A stretch of DNA of 64,000 nucleotides from an uncultured Pelagibacteraceae bacterium (lineage in GTDB: Bacteria; Pseudomonadota; Alphaproteobacteria; Pelagibacterales; AG-422-B15), in assembly GCA_902610585.1 (NCBI GenBank), contig CACLWE010000001.1, forward strand, positions 1-64,000. Reading direction: 5' to 3'. The notes beneath the pieces were generated by a model. It searched no databases. It was given only the letters and a program-made list of their open reading frames with translations, and was not told the DNA's origin. Both the position numbers and the translations under genes were made by a program. This document shows positions 1-10,594 of this stretch, one piece after another; the stretch's first letter is position 1; each line of letters begins with the position of its first letter.

Positions 1-40
1 ATGTCAGTTGCATTTTAATCAAGGGAAGGTGATAAAAAAA

Positions 41-1267
41 ATGAATAAAATAAACTTAAAAAATTTACTAATCGCTGCCGTATCATCTGTGATTTTGTCT
101 ACTTCAGCCTTTGCTGATGGGCACGTAAAATACTCAGTGACTGCAGATAATGTATCTGAGTATTCAAGTATGCTTACTCCAGGGATGTTAAATATGTTTT
201 CTGCTTATCCAGAAACGTTCAGAATGGATGTTTATGAGAATGGCGGTGACTGTACCTTAACGCCTGATATTGCTGCAATCAGTCAAACCAATGGTACAAT
301 GATAAACGATAACGAGGGATTAGAACTTCCTAATGCGGGTCAGATACCTTTCCCTGATCCGTCACATCCTCAACACTATGTTTGGAATTATCGTATGTAT
401 GCTGGTACTGTAAGTGCAGTTGATAGAATTCAGACTTCAGTTAACGTGAAAGCTGATGGCTCAATTACACAGGGACAGCAAGAAACATCAATTTCTTTTC
501 CGCCTAACCCAAATACAAAAACAATGTATGCGGATAAAAATTTATTTGCATTGTTCATGCAGAAAAACCTTGGACCACCAAGAACTGCAGGTACAGTTAC
601 CCTAGTGCATGACTTTATCGACAGTTATATGCAGCCTCGTAAAGCTTGGCAGTACAGCCCGGCGACAAGACGAGTTAGAAGGGCACCTGATATAACATAT
701 GATACATTAACTACTGCTGGAGGTGGTATTGTAACAGTTGACTCTTACGGTGGATTTAACGGTGCACAAGATAGATACGATTGGACATATGAAGGAAAGC
801 AAAAGATGATTGTTCCAATGAACAATGACATGATATCTGAAACAGCCATTGAGGATACGTTCACACCATATCATCCAAATCCTGATGTAGTTAGATTTGA
901 AGAAAGAGATGTTCATATCGTACACGCATCTTTAAAGCCTGGCCAAAGACACCTCTACGCTTCAAGAACTTTCTATTTCTTAGATGGTCAACCTGGCATG
1001 CTTGTTTATCACGATGCTTATGACGATAATCAAGACCTTATGAGAGCTATGTACCAAACAACAGTGCAAGGCAACATGGGCGGTTCAGGTTTAGGTGATA
1101 CAGATTGTAATCCTCAAGGTGAGTACACTATGGACTTTGCAACAAGAACATACTCTGGAACTAACTTATTTGGACCAGCTCTATCTCCAAGGCCAACTGT
1201 CTATAATGGTGAAGAAAAAGCTGTAAGCTTTTACACACCTGATGGCTTAAGAAGGTACGCAAGATAA
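41..1267 (+). CDS. DUF1329 family secreted protein (outer-membrane-lipoprotein-sorting-like)
   Basis: Motif block RKAWQYSPATRRVRRAPDITYD...DSYGGFNGAQDRYDWTYEGKQKMIVPMNN is typical of DUF1329. N-terminal signal peptide (MNKINLKNLLIAAVSSVILSTSAFA). Start set at 41 because AAGGTGA lies upstream; the track's earlier start at 8 is less likely. Confidence 0.85.
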   Translation: MNKINLKNLLIAAVSSVILSTSAFADGHVKYSVTADNVSEYSSMLTPGMLNMFSAYPETFRMDVYENGGDCTLTPDIAAISQTNGTMINDNEGLELPNAGQIPFPDPSHPQHYVWNYRMYAGTVSAVDRIQTSVNVKADGSITQGQQETSISFPPNPNTKTMYADKNLFALFMQKNLGPPRTAGTVTLVHDFIDSYMQPRKAWQYSPATRRVRRAPDITYDTLTTAGGGIVTVDSYGGFNGAQDRYDWTYEGKQKMIVPMNNDMISETAIEDTFTPYHPNPDVVRFEERDVHIVHASLKPGQRHLYASRTFYFLDGQPGMLVYHDAYDDNQDLMRAMYQTTVQGNMGGSGLGDTDCNPQGEYTMDFATRTYSGTNLFGPALSPRPTVYNGEEKAVSFYTPDGLRRYAR

Positions 1268-1295
1268 AAATCTAAAATACTTTAAGTATTTTATA

Positions 1296-1332
1296 GAACC
1301 CGACTTGATTTCTTTTAAGTCGGGTTTTATTT
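1296..1332 (+). terminator. Rho-independent terminator after the DUF1329 gene
   Basis: Perfect 10-bp stem AACCCGACTT/AAGTCGGGTT with a 10-nt loop, followed by TTATTTT. Confidence 0.85.
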
Positions 1333-1344
1333 TAAGTAGGGCTT

Positions 1345-2487
1345 ATGAGATATTTTTTTCTAATATTTGCTGCGTTGTTTTCGCTTTCTTCTAATGTTGT
1401 AGCTAGTAACTTTAACTACGCAACTGGATTTGCTGCTATAAATGAAATGGCTTCAAAAGCTCTCATCAACGCAATGGAAAGAGTTGATGATCGCATTTAT
1501 GCGGTTGGTGAACATGGAATTATTATATATTCAGATGATCTCGGAGATAACTGGACTCAATCGGAGAGTGTTCCTTTTACAAATACACTCACAGACATAG
1601 ACTGTATTTCAAAAGAAGAATGTTGGGCCACAGGTCATGACGCCACTATATTGCATTCAAACGATTCTGGAAAAAGTTGGATAAAGCAATATGAAGATAT
1701 TGACTTTGACGCCCCTCTTCTTTCAATTCACATGTATGATAGTGGCGAGGGAATAGCAATTGGCGCATTTGCATTATCACTTAGAACAACAGACGGTGGA
1801 CAAAGCTGGGGTTATTTATTCATGGATGATGACGATTTCCAACCTCATTTTAACTATGCTTATGGCGACTCACAATCTTGGAGAAAATCTTCTGCGAGTG
1901 AAGCTTACGCAGTTGGTGAAATAGGTAAATATTATGTCTCAGATGATAAAGGTTTAAATTGGCTTGTCGTGTCTACTGGATACGACGGCTCATATTGGTC
2001 GGGAATAAAGGTAGATGATGGCAAATCCTTGCTTTTAGGAATGTCAGGAAATCTAACTTTGATCACGCGTTATGGACCTGAAGATATTGTACCCTCAGAA
2101 AAATTTACCTCAATTGCATGTTATGAGGCTGGATATTTCAAAGATGATTGTAAGCTGTTTGCATTTGATAATATCTTTATTGGAACAAAAAATAGCTTAA
2201 CAAATGCTATTATGATGGATGATGGACGTATTGCAATCAGTGGTAATGGTGGATCTGTGACCATTGTAGATCTCTATAGAAAAAAAACAGTTGAGACTTG
2301 TGTTCGATCAGACCGATTAAGTAATACTTCAATAGTATATCTTGGTGGTGAAGAATTTTTACTAGCAGGGGAAGATGGTTTCCGAAAGCATAGCATGGAT
2401 GAATGTTATGACAATTTTGCTTCGGTAGACTCTCAGTCACAAGATACTTACTACACTGTTGATTTAAACATGGTTCAGTTTTTCTAA
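1345..2487 (+). CDS. YCF48/BNR-like beta-propeller secreted protein
   Basis: Signal peptide; repeated GxHGxIIYSDDxGxxW / GHDATILHSNDSGKSW / LRTTDGGQSWG blades characteristic of the Ycf48-like family. Confidence 0.8.
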   Translation: MRYFFLIFAALFSLSSNVVASNFNYATGFAAINEMASKALINAMERVDDRIYAVGEHGIIIYSDDLGDNWTQSESVPFTNTLTDIDCISKEECWATGHDATILHSNDSGKSWIKQYEDIDFDAPLLSIHMYDSGEGIAIGAFALSLRTTDGGQSWGYLFMDDDDFQPHFNYAYGDSQSWRKSSASEAYAVGEIGKYYVSDDKGLNWLVVSTGYDGSYWSGIKVDDGKSLLLGMSGNLTLITRYGPEDIVPSEKFTSIACYEAGYFKDDCKLFAFDNIFIGTKNSLTNAIMMDDGRIAISGNGGSVTIVDLYRKKTVETCVRSDRLSNTSIVYLGGEEFLLAGEDGFRKHSMDECYDNFASVDSQSQDTYYTVDLNMVQFF

Positions 2488-2493
2488 ATTCCT

Positions 2494-3264
2494 ATGGGCC
2501 GGGTAGAAAATAAAGTAGCAATAGTTACGGGCGCAGCTTCTGGACTTGGTTTTGCTGCAGCACAGAAACTCATGGATGAGGGAGCAAAAGTTTTTCTGAC
2601 AGATATTAATGAAGAAGTCATCAATTCCACGCCTGAAAGACTTTCTAATTATAGTGAGACACAATTTAATACTATGACTCACGATGTTGCAAATGAAGAC
2701 TCTTGGATTAATGTAATTGAAAATACCGAAAATCACTTTGGTAAAATTAATGTTTTAGTAAATAGTGCAGGAATAAGTTTAGGTGCAGATGTTGTCTCTA
2801 CAGATTTTGAAATCTGGAAAAAAGTCCATCAGGTAAATCTAGATAGCGTATTTCTTGGGTGCAAATACGTAGTACCAATAATGAGCAAATCAGGACAAGG
2901 TTCGATCATTAACCTATCATCAATATCTGGAATCGTTGCCGGTTGGAATACTGCTGCATACAACTCATCAAAAGCAGGCGTTCGATTACTTAGTAAATCA
3001 GTTGCGCTTTACTGCGCGAAGAAAGGTTATGATGTTAGGTGTAATTCAGTTCATCCAGCATTTGTTGATACTCCTATTCTCGATCCTTTGAAACAAGCTT
3101 TCGGTGAAGAAAATGCGGTTGCAAAATTATCTCGCCAAATTCCAATGAATAAAATTGGTGACACAGACGACGTATCGTATGCAATTTTGTATTTGGCATC
3201 GGACGAAAGCAAGTTCATGACGGGAACAGAAATTGTTCTTGATGGTGGATTAAGCGCAATGTAG
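2494..3264 (+). CDS. SDR family oxidoreductase
   Basis: TGAASGLGFA nucleotide-binding motif, NSAG, YNSSKAG catalytic motif, C-terminal GTEIVLDGG. Confidence 0.9.
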   Translation: MGRVENKVAIVTGAASGLGFAAAQKLMDEGAKVFLTDINEEVINSTPERLSNYSETQFNTMTHDVANEDSWINVIENTENHFGKINVLVNSAGISLGADVVSTDFEIWKKVHQVNLDSVFLGCKYVVPIMSKSGQGSIINLSSISGIVAGWNTAAYNSSKAGVRLLSKSVALYCAKKGYDVRCNSVHPAFVDTPILDPLKQAFGEENAVAKLSRQIPMNKIGDTDDVSYAILYLASDESKFMTGTEIVLDGGLSAM

Positions 3265-3280
3265 TTTCATTCTAGAGACT

Positions 3281-3976
3281 ATGAAAACAAAAAAAGCATT
3301 AATGATTGTACACCAGCCTCGATCCAGCACTGGGGACGTAGGCATGAAATTACGCGAAAGAGGGTACGAACTTGATGTGAAAAGACCAGTCATAGGAGAA
3401 AAGCTACCTCAATCGATGAACGAGCATGACGTTGCAGTAATTTATGGAGGACCTCCAAGTGCTAATGATAACTTAGATTACATTAAGTATGAAATTGAAT
3501 GGATTTCAAAAGCATTATCTTCTAATAAGCCATTTCTTGGCATTTGTCTGGGAGCACAAATGCTTGCAAAAAATTTGGGAGGCACTGTTCAACGTGCTAA
3601 AGATCATCAATTCGAAATTGGTTTTTATGACATAAAGCCAACAGGGGACGGTCATAAAATTTTTCAAAACCAAAAAACTTTTTTTCAATGGCATAAAGAA
3701 GGGTTCACTGTACCAAAATCTTGCGATATTTTAGCGTTGGGTGAAACATTCCCTCAACAAGCATTTAATTATAAAAATGCAGTTGGTATACAATTTCACC
3801 CTGAGGTTAATCTTAAAATGCACTTGAGGTGGCTATATTTTGCAGGATATATGCTTAGAGAAAAAGGTGCACAAAAACGTCATTATCAAATGCAACAACG
3901 ACTTAGTCATGGAAAAAAAATCAATATGTGGTTAGACTCTTTTATAGATAATTATTTTCTTAGAGATAAATCATGA
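3281..3976 (+). CDS. Class I glutamine amidotransferase (GATase1-like)
   Basis: GICLGAQ nucleophile elbow and FHPEV His/Glu motif. Confidence 0.85.
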   Translation: MKTKKALMIVHQPRSSTGDVGMKLRERGYELDVKRPVIGEKLPQSMNEHDVAVIYGGPPSANDNLDYIKYEIEWISKALSSNKPFLGICLGAQMLAKNLGGTVQRAKDHQFEIGFYDIKPTGDGHKIFQNQKTFFQWHKEGFTVPKSCDILALGETFPQQAFNYKNAVGIQFHPEVNLKMHLRWLYFAGYMLREKGAQKRHYQMQQRLSHGKKINMWLDSFIDNYFLRDKS

Positions 3977-4266
3977 ACTCACTCATAATTCTTGTTGATC
4001 AAATTATAAATCTTTATACGTGGGTATTAATCATTAATGTCATATTCAGTTGGTTAATTGCTATGAGTATTTTTAACACTCAGAATAGAATTATTATTGC
4101 TATTTATTTTGGAACAAAAAGATTAACAGATCCACTTCTTAACCCAATAAGAAATTTTCTTCCTAATTTAGGAGGGATTGATATATCACCAGTAGTCCTG
4201 ATACTGATACTTTACTTTATTAGAAACTTACTTTTCGAGTTTTTTTATGCGGGAATTCCAATCTAA
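3973..4266 (+). CDS. YggT family membrane protein
   Basis: Small two-TM protein with [33 protein letters not shown], the YggT signature; overlaps the preceding stop. Confidence 0.85.
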   Translation: MNSLIILVDQIINLYTWVLIINVIFSWLIAMSIFNTQNRIIIAIYFGTKRLTDPLLNPIRNFLPNLGGIDISPVVLILILYFIRNLLFEFFYAGIPI

Positions 4267-4268
4267 AA

Positions 4269-5156
4269 ATGTCTGATAAAAAAATTATTGATGGTAAAGA
4301 AATCGCAGCTGATCTCAGAGCTGAAACCGCTATCAAAGTTGAAGATTTTAAAAATAAATTTAATAAAACACCGACCCTTGCCGTTGTACTTGTAGGTGAA
4401 GATCCAGCAAGCCAAGTTTATGTTAATACAAAATCTAAAATGGCTAAAGAGATAGGAATGGATGTTGAAGATCATTTTCTGGATACCACTGTGTCTGAAG
4501 AAAAGCTTTTGGAATTAATTGATAAACTTAATAATGATCAAAAAGTAAATGGCATTCTTGTTCAATTGCCACTTCCATCACACATCGATTCAAGAGCCAT
4601 TATTGATGCAATTGATCCGGTAAAAGACGCTGATGGTTTTCATGCTGTAAATGTTGGCAGAAATTCAATAGGAGGAGACTTACTAAGTAAAACCTTTACT
4701 CCATGCACACCACTTGGATGCTATTTAATGCTTAAGAAAAGTATTCCTGATTTAAAAGGGATGCACGCTGTAATTATTGGACGATCTAATATTGTTGGTA
4801 AACCAATGGCGCAACTGCTGCTTGAAGAGTCATGCACCGTTACAATCGTTCATTCTAAAACTAGAAATATTGAAGAAATTACAAAACAAGCTGATATTGT
4901 TGTTGCAGCAGTTGGAAGACCACTGATGGTTAAAAAAGATTGGATAAAAGAAGGTGCTATCGTTATTGATGTTGGAATCAATCGCGTTGATCATCCAGAA
5001 AACCCAGGCAAAACAAAACTCGTTGGTGATGTTGATTTTGATGAAGTATTAAGTGTAGCTTCAGCAATTACACCAGTCCCAGGCGGTGTTGGACCTATGA
5101 CCATTGCATGTTTATTGAAGAACACTGTTGATGCAGCTTTCAGACAGCAAGATTAG
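4269..5156 (+). CDS. folD: Bifunctional methylenetetrahydrofolate dehydrogenase/cyclohydrolase
   Basis: [65 protein letters not shown] motifs. Confidence 0.97.
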   Translation: MSDKKIIDGKEIAADLRAETAIKVEDFKNKFNKTPTLAVVLVGEDPASQVYVNTKSKMAKEIGMDVEDHFLDTTVSEEKLLELIDKLNNDQKVNGILVQLPLPSHIDSRAIIDAIDPVKDADGFHAVNVGRNSIGGDLLSKTFTPCTPLGCYLMLKKSIPDLKGMHAVIIGRSNIVGKPMAQLLLEESCTVTIVHSKTRNIEEITKQADIVVAAVGRPLMVKKDWIKEGAIVIDVGINRVDHPENPGKTKLVGDVDFDEVLSVASAITPVPGGVGPMTIACLLKNTVDAAFRQQD

Positions 5157-5180
5157 ATACTGTTTTGGAATTTGTCTTAT

Positions 5181-5357
5181 TTACTTTCTTAAATTTTGTT
5201 TTTCTCTTTTAAATATAAGACGTGCACGATTTACAAGACCTGCAACACTTATTTCAGTTACCAACTCCCAACCCTCCGCACCTAATTTATTTAAATTTTC
5301 TTCAGCGCGTCTGGATGGAAACTCATTATTTATAACTTTGTATTCCCATTTTCTCAT
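5181..5357 (-). CDS. Small DUF4177-like protein (58 aa), absent from the ORF track
   Basis: Manual reverse-strand translation: MRKWEYKVINNEFPSRRAEENLNKLGAEGWELVTEISVAGLVNRARLIFKREKQNLRK*. WEYKV...LNKLGAEGWELV is typical of DUF4177-type proteins. Confidence 0.75.
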   Translation of the reverse strand: MRKWEYKVINNEFPSRRAEENLNKLGAEGWELVTEISVAGLVNRARLIFKREKQNLRK

Positions 5358-5364
5358 ATCTATA

Positions 5365-6558
5365 TTATTTTTTTTCTCTTAATCTTAGAGCGTTTAATTT
5401 TATAAAACCTTCAGCATCTTTTTGAGAATATACTTGATCTGATTCAAATGTTGCAAGACTTGGATTATATAGGCTTAAAGACGATTCCCTTCCTGTAATC
5501 ATTGTATTACCTTTAAAGAGTTTAAGTCTTACTTTACCCTCCACTTTTTCTTGTGATTTATCAATCATTGATTGCATCATCTCTCTTTCAGGTGAGAACC
5601 AATAACCGTTATAGACAAGCTCGGCATATTTAGGCGCTAATTCGTCTTTCATATGCGCAGACTCTTTATCAAGTGTAATACTCTCTATTGCTCTGTGTGC
5701 GTGATAGAGAATGGTTCCACCAGGAGTTTCGTAAATTCCTCTTGATTTCATTCCAATGTATCTATTCTCAACAAGATCAACTCGTCCAATTCCATGTTTC
5801 CCACCAAGCTCATTAAGAGATTTTAATATTTCAAACGGCGTTAAAGCCTTTCCGTTCAGTGCACAAGCATCACCTTTTTTAAATTCAATTGTTATTTCTT
5901 CTGCATTATCAGGTGCTTCTTCAGGTGAAACACTTCTGGTGTAAACATAATCAGGCGCTTCAATCCATGGATCTTCAAGAACCTTTCCTTCAGCAGAGGA
6001 GTGTAAAATATTTTCATCAATGCTAAATGGTTGTTCCCCTCTTTTATCTTTTGCTATTTCAATCCCGTGCTTATCAGCGTATTCAACAAGTGATGTTCTT
6101 GATGATAAATCCCATTCTCTCCAAGGACTGATTATTTTTATATCAGGCTTATGATAATAGTATCCAAGCTCAAATCTTATCTGATCATTTCCTTTTCCTG
6201 TTGCACCATGGGATACCGCATCAGCATTAATCTCATTTGCAATTTCTATTTGTTTTTTTGCTATTAGAGGTCTTGCAATAGAAGTGCCAAGTAAGTAGTA
6301 GCCCTCATAAAGTGGATTAGCTCTAAACATTGGGAAAACATAATCACTTACAAATTCTTCTTTAAGGTCTTCGATAAATATTTCTTTAGTTCCTTGCTTT
6401 TCAGATTTTGCTTTGACTAAATCATAGTCTTCATCTTGACCTAGATTTGCTGTAAAAGTTGCCACTTCACATTGATACGTCTCTTTTAGCCACCTCAAAA
6501 TGACTGAGGTGTCTAAGCCACCTGAGTATGCAAGAACAACTTTATTTATTTTATCCAT
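5365..6558 (-). CDS. argG: Argininosuccinate synthase
   Basis: [33 protein letters not shown] motifs; start chosen at MDKINKVV (6558). Confidence 0.96.
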   Translation of the reverse strand: MDKINKVVLAYSGGLDTSVILRWLKETYQCEVATFTANLGQDEDYDLVKAKSEKQGTKEIFIEDLKEEFVSDYVFPMFRANPLYEGYYLLGTSIARPLIAKKQIEIANEINADAVSHGATGKGNDQIRFELGYYYHKPDIKIISPWREWDLSSRTSLVEYADKHGIEIAKDKRGEQPFSIDENILHSSAEGKVLEDPWIEAPDYVYTRSVSPEEAPDNAEEITIEFKKGDACALNGKALTPFEILKSLNELGGKHGIGRVDLVENRYIGMKSRGIYETPGGTILYHAHRAIESITLDKESAHMKDELAPKYAELVYNGYWFSPEREMMQSMIDKSQEKVEGKVRLKLFKGNTMITGRESSLSLYNPSLATFESDQVYSQKDAEGFIKLNALRLREKK

Positions 6559-7648
6559 TTGCCCTGAGTTCACTTTTTCTAATTTTTATACTAGAGGATT
6601 TTAATTGACCACACGCAGCCATAATATCTTGCCCCCTGGTTTTTCTAACTGGGCTTGCATAACCTGCATTTTTAATTATGTCACTAAATTTCTTGATATC
6701 TTCTTTACTAGAACATTCGTACGGTGAATTAGGCCAAGGATTGAAAGGAATAAGGTTTATTTTTGCCGGAATTCCAGAAATTAGCTTAACAAGTTTACGA
6801 GCGTCTTGCGCTGTATCATTTACTCCCTTTAACATGACATATTCAAAAGTTATTCGTTTCGAGTTTTTTGATCGAGGATATTCTCTGCATGCCTTTATGA
6901 GTTCTCTAAGAGGAAATTTCTTATTTATAGGAACAATATCATTTCTCAACTCATCGTTTGTTGCGTGCAATGAAATTGCCAATCTTGAGTCAACTTCATT
7001 ACCCCATTTAATAATTTCAGGAACAATACCTGAAGTGCTCAGGGTAATTCTCTTAGTAGACAATTGTATACCCTCTTTGTCTCCCATAATTTCTGCAGCT
7101 TTTTTAACATTTTTATAATTATAGAGAGGCTCTCCCATACCCATAAATACAATATTTGAAATTTTACGATCTTTTCCATTCGGCCAATCTGAAAGATTGT
7201 CCTTTGCCAAAAGAAGCTGTGAAATAATTTCACTAGATGTTAAATTTCGAACCAGTTTTTGAGTTCCGGTAAAGCAAAATTTACAGTTAAGTGTGCAACC
7301 AACTTGCGATGAAACACATAACGTCCCTCGATTTTCTTCAGGTATAAAAACCGTTTCAATAAGATTGCCATCATTTAATTCCAAAAGCCATTTTTGTGTT
7401 CCATCTTTTGATATTTGATGTGATTTTACTTTTGGTCTTTGAATAATAAAACGATCTTTTAGTTTTTTTCTAAGGTCTTTTGAAACAGTCGTCATTTTGT
7501 CAAAATCGGTTTCACCTCTAAAATAAAGCCAATGCCAAAGTTGTTTGGATCTAAATGTTTCTTTAACTTGGATTAAGTCTTTCTTTATAAGAGTTTCAGA
7601 TATTTCATTAAGACTTAAACCAATTAAGTCGAGTTTATCATCTGTCAT
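6551..7648 (-). CDS. rlmN: 23S rRNA (adenine-2503-C2)-methyltransferase
   Basis: Radical SAM CxxxCxxC as [26 protein letters not shown]-terminal [11 protein letters not shown]. Confidence 0.95.
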   Translation of the reverse strand: MTDDKLDLIGLSLNEISETLIKKDLIQVKETFRSKQLWHWLYFRGETDFDKMTTVSKDLRKKLKDRFIIQRPKVKSHQISKDGTQKWLLELNDGNLIETVFIPEENRGTLCVSSQVGCTLNCKFCFTGTQKLVRNLTSSEIISQLLLAKDNLSDWPNGKDRKISNIVFMGMGEPLYNYKNVKKAAEIMGDKEGIQLSTKRITLSTSGIVPEIIKWGNEVDSRLAISLHATNDELRNDIVPINKKFPLRELIKACREYPRSKNSKRITFEYVMLKGVNDTAQDARKLVKLISGIPAKINLIPFNPWPNSPYECSSKEDIKKFSDIIKNAGYASPVRKTRGQDIMAACGQLKSSSIKIRKSELRANG

Positions 7649-7654
7649 TGTACT

Positions 7655-8173
7655 TTATGAGCAGGCTTTATCGATTGCCGCTAGTGCTTTTGTGAATCCT
7701 ATTAAAGAATATGTATCTGTAATTTTTGTTCCACGGCTTGAGGTGCTTTTAACTTTCACGCGCGCTCCATTTTTCATATCCTTAATGAGTTGTTTGCCGT
7801 TTTCTCCATCTGCCAACCAAGCTCTTGATTCAACTGTAAAAAATTTATACTTATTACTACCAATACTCACTTCGACCATGCTTTTGGGTTTAAACGTGAA
7901 ACCTGTATCCACACTTGGCTCATGAAAAGTCTTATCATCTTTGAAATTTGTGATCATCAGAGCATGCTCGCCTCGATTAAGATCGGACGGGTTTGTTGCT
8001 ATCGGCTCTGATATGATATAACAGATCTTTGCTGTGCCATCTTTAAATTCTTTAGCTTGCCATGCACCACTTTTGCCAAATGAGCCCAAATGCACGACAT
8101 CAATTACTGCAAAAGCACTTATTGAACTCAACAGTAAAATTGATAGAATAAGTTTGAAATTTACTAATTTCAT
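7655..8173 (-). CDS. Invasion associated locus B (IalB) family secreted protein
   Basis: Signal peptide; GAWQAKEFKDG..KICYIISEP plus C-terminal FTKALAAIDKAC, as in alphaproteobacterial IalB-family proteins. Confidence 0.65.
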   Translation of the reverse strand: MKLVNFKLILSILLLSSISAFAVIDVVHLGSFGKSGAWQAKEFKDGTAKICYIISEPIATNPSDLNRGEHALMITNFKDDKTFHEPSVDTGFTFKPKSMVEVSIGSNKYKFFTVESRAWLADGENGKQLIKDMKNGARVKVKSTSSRGTKITDTYSLIGFTKALAAIDKACS

Positions 8174-8203
8174 AATCGCTAATTTATATCGAGATTCACA
8201 ATT

Positions 8204-9223
8204 ATGAAAGCAATTGTTTGTAAAGAATTTGGCCCTCCAAGCTCACTAGTTTACGAAGATGTTGAGTTACCTGAACTCAAAAAGAGTCAAATACTGATAG
8301 ATGTACACTCTGCTGGAGTCAATTTTCCAGATACTTTAATCATTCAAGATAAGTATCAAGTTAAACCGCCGCTCCCTTTTTCACCAGGGGGTGAAATTTC
8401 AGGAGTCATAAGCGCAGTTGGAGAAAGTGTTACTGATTGGAAAGTTGGTGACGAAGTTGTGGCTATGATAGGCTTTGGTGGTTTTAGGGAACAAGTCATA
8501 ACAAGTCCATCCAATATATTTCGAAAACCAAGTAGTATGGATTTTACCACCGCCTCTTGTTTTACATTAACTTACGGCACATCACACTACGCTCTTAAAA
8601 ATCGTGGTCAACTTAAGGAGGGTGAAAATTTACTTGTCCTAGGTGCTGCAGGTGGTGTTGGTATATCAGCTGTCGAAATTGGAAAAGCAATGGGTGCCAG
8701 AGTTATTGCTGGTGCATCATCTGATGAAAAATTAGAAGTATGCAAAGAGTATGGAGCTGACGAAGTTATTAATTATGGAAAGTATGATTTAACCAATCGA
8801 GATCATGTGAAAGAATTTAGAGCAGAAATTTCAAAAGCAACGGGCGGTAAAGGACCAGATGTGATCTATGACCCGGTTGGGGCAGATTTCACAGAGCCCT
8901 CTTTACGAAGTATAGCATGGAATGGACGCTTCTTAGTTATAGGTTGGGCAGCTGGGTATATTCCAAAAATACCAATGAATCTCTACCTAATTAAGGGCTG
9001 TTCTGCTGTTGGTGTATTTTGGGGTCAATTTACAGCTTTAGAGCCACAGGAGCATTTAGCTAACATGAACCAACTTACTGGTTGGTATGAAGAGGAAAAA
9101 TTAAAAGCTCCAGTGACTGAAGTGCTGCCACTTGAACAAGGTCAACAGGCTTTGGAGACAATTCTAGCCCGTAAGGCTACTGGAAAAATAGCACTAACTA
9201 CATCTTTTTATAAATCTCAGTAA
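8204..9223 (+). CDS. NADPH:quinone oxidoreductase / zinc-type alcohol dehydrogenase-like (MDR superfamily)
   Basis: FPDTLIIQDKYQVKPPLPFSPGGEISG, VLGAAGGVGISAVEIGKAMGA motifs. Confidence 0.9.
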   Translation: MKAIVCKEFGPPSSLVYEDVELPELKKSQILIDVHSAGVNFPDTLIIQDKYQVKPPLPFSPGGEISGVISAVGESVTDWKVGDEVVAMIGFGGFREQVITSPSNIFRKPSSMDFTTASCFTLTYGTSHYALKNRGQLKEGENLLVLGAAGGVGISAVEIGKAMGARVIAGASSDEKLEVCKEYGADEVINYGKYDLTNRDHVKEFRAEISKATGGKGPDVIYDPVGADFTEPSLRSIAWNGRFLVIGWAAGYIPKIPMNLYLIKGCSAVGVFWGQFTALEPQEHLANMNQLTGWYEEEKLKAPVTEVLPLEQGQQALETILARKATGKIALTTSFYKSQ

Positions 9224-9224
9224 T

Positions 9225-9512
9225 TTACTTGGTTCTCTGGTTCATTTTTCTGGCCATATCTAAGTCCAGATCTGTCACTCCACCAGCATCGTGTGTTGAT
9301 AAAGTAACTTCCACAGTACTATAGACATTAAACCATTCCGGATGATGGTCTTTTTTTTCTGCATAGATTGCCATTGACGTCATCCACCCAAAAGCTTCTT
9401 GAAAGTTATCAAATTTAAATGTTTTTGTTATAGCGCTTCGGCCTTTGACTATCTTCCATCCAGACAATCTTTTTAATTTTTTAGTAAGTTCAGCTTTAGA
9501 GATTTTTTTCAT
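9225..9512 (-). CDS. phhB: 4a-hydroxytetrahydrobiopterin dehydratase (pterin-4a-carbinolamine dehydratase)
   Basis: EKKDHHPEWFNVYSTVEVTLSTHDAGGVTDLDLDMA is the PCD/DCoH active-site signature. Confidence 0.92.
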   Translation of the reverse strand: MKKISKAELTKKLKRLSGWKIVKGRSAITKTFKFDNFQEAFGWMTSMAIYAEKKDHHPEWFNVYSTVEVTLSTHDAGGVTDLDLDMARKMNQRTK

Positions 9513-10567
9513 TATGGCGCTGGATTTGGAATTTCTTTATGAATACTTCTTATCTCATTGATAATTTCTTTTGTAATATCAAGGTCAACACTTTCTATAC
9601 AGGTTTTTAATTGCTCCATTGTAGTCGCTCCAATAATTGTAGATGTAACAAAAGGTTGAATATTACAAAATTGAATCGCAAGTTGAGCGGGATCAATTTC
9701 GTATTTTTTTGCAAGATTTACATACATTTCAATTGCCTGTTGTGTTTTATCTCCCTTATATCTCATCATCAAAGGACCGTCGCCAAAGAGTGCAAGTCTT
9801 GAACCTTGAGGCATCTGTCCACCTAAATATTTCCCAGTTAATGTTCCTTGTGCTAGAGGCGAGTAAGCAAGCAAGCCGACTTGTTCATGCATCGCTACTT
9901 CTGATAAACCAATTTCAAAACCTCTATTGACCAAATTATAAGCATTTTGAATTGAAGCCACGCGCGGTAATGATTTAGTTTCAGCAAGCTCTAAATATTT
10001 CATCGTTCCCCACGGTGTTTCGTTAGATAAACCAATTTGCCTTACTTTGCCTTGCTTAACTAATTCACCAAGAGCTTCAAGAGTTTCCTCCAAAGGAATG
10101 GAGTCTGATGTATCAATATGTTTGTACTCAAGCCTTCCTGAAAACGCACCAAAAGGTCTATCGGGCCAATGAACTTGGTAGAGATCAATGTAATCTGTTT
10201 GAAGTCTTTTGAGACTTTGCTCAACTGCGTAGAAAACATGTTCTTTTGATAGTCGAGGAATTTCTTCATTTTCTCTAAGCCAGGACATCCCGGAACGGCC
10301 AGCTACTTTAGTAGCAAGTACAACTTTGTCTCTGTTGCTTCTCGCTTTGAACCAAGTTCCAATATATTTTTCAGTTAAACCCTGAGTTTCAGCTTTTGTA
10401 GGAACAGCATAAATTTCAGCAGTATCGATAAAATTAACTTCATGGTCTAGAGCGTAATCTAGTTGATCGTGCGCATCGGCCTCAGTATTCTGTTCACCCC
10501 AAGTCATGGTTCCTAAACAAATTAAACTTACATTAATATCAGATCTTCCGAGTTTTCTGTATTCCAT
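9512..10567 (-). CDS. Aldo/keto reductase (Tas-like)
   Basis: LGRSDINVSLICLGTMTWGEQN, DTAEIYAVPT, DLYQVHWPDR, TSTIIGATTMEQL. Confidence 0.92.
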   Translation of the reverse strand: MEYRKLGRSDINVSLICLGTMTWGEQNTEADAHDQLDYALDHEVNFIDTAEIYAVPTKAETQGLTEKYIGTWFKARSNRDKVVLATKVAGRSGMSWLRENEEIPRLSKEHVFYAVEQSLKRLQTDYIDLYQVHWPDRPFGAFSGRLEYKHIDTSDSIPLEETLEALGELVKQGKVRQIGLSNETPWGTMKYLELAETKSLPRVASIQNAYNLVNRGFEIGLSEVAMHEQVGLLAYSPLAQGTLTGKYLGGQMPQGSRLALFGDGPLMMRYKGDKTQQAIEMYVNLAKKYEIDPAQLAIQFCNIQPFVTSTIIGATTMEQLKTCIESVDLDITKEIINEIRSIHKEIPNPAP

Positions 10568-10594
10568 TAATTATCCTCATAAAAATTTTCAGTT

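Noticed and set aside
5128-5382. 84-aa + strand ORF after folD
   Set aside because: Overlaps the folD 3' end and is antisense to the better supported DUF4177-like gene.
6678-7118. 146-aa + strand ORF inside rlmN
   Set aside because: Antisense to a confident rlmN with radical SAM motifs; shadow ORF.
7545-7925. 126-aa + strand ORF across the rlmN start and the IalB-family gene
   Set aside because: Antisense to two supported genes; no recognisable motif.
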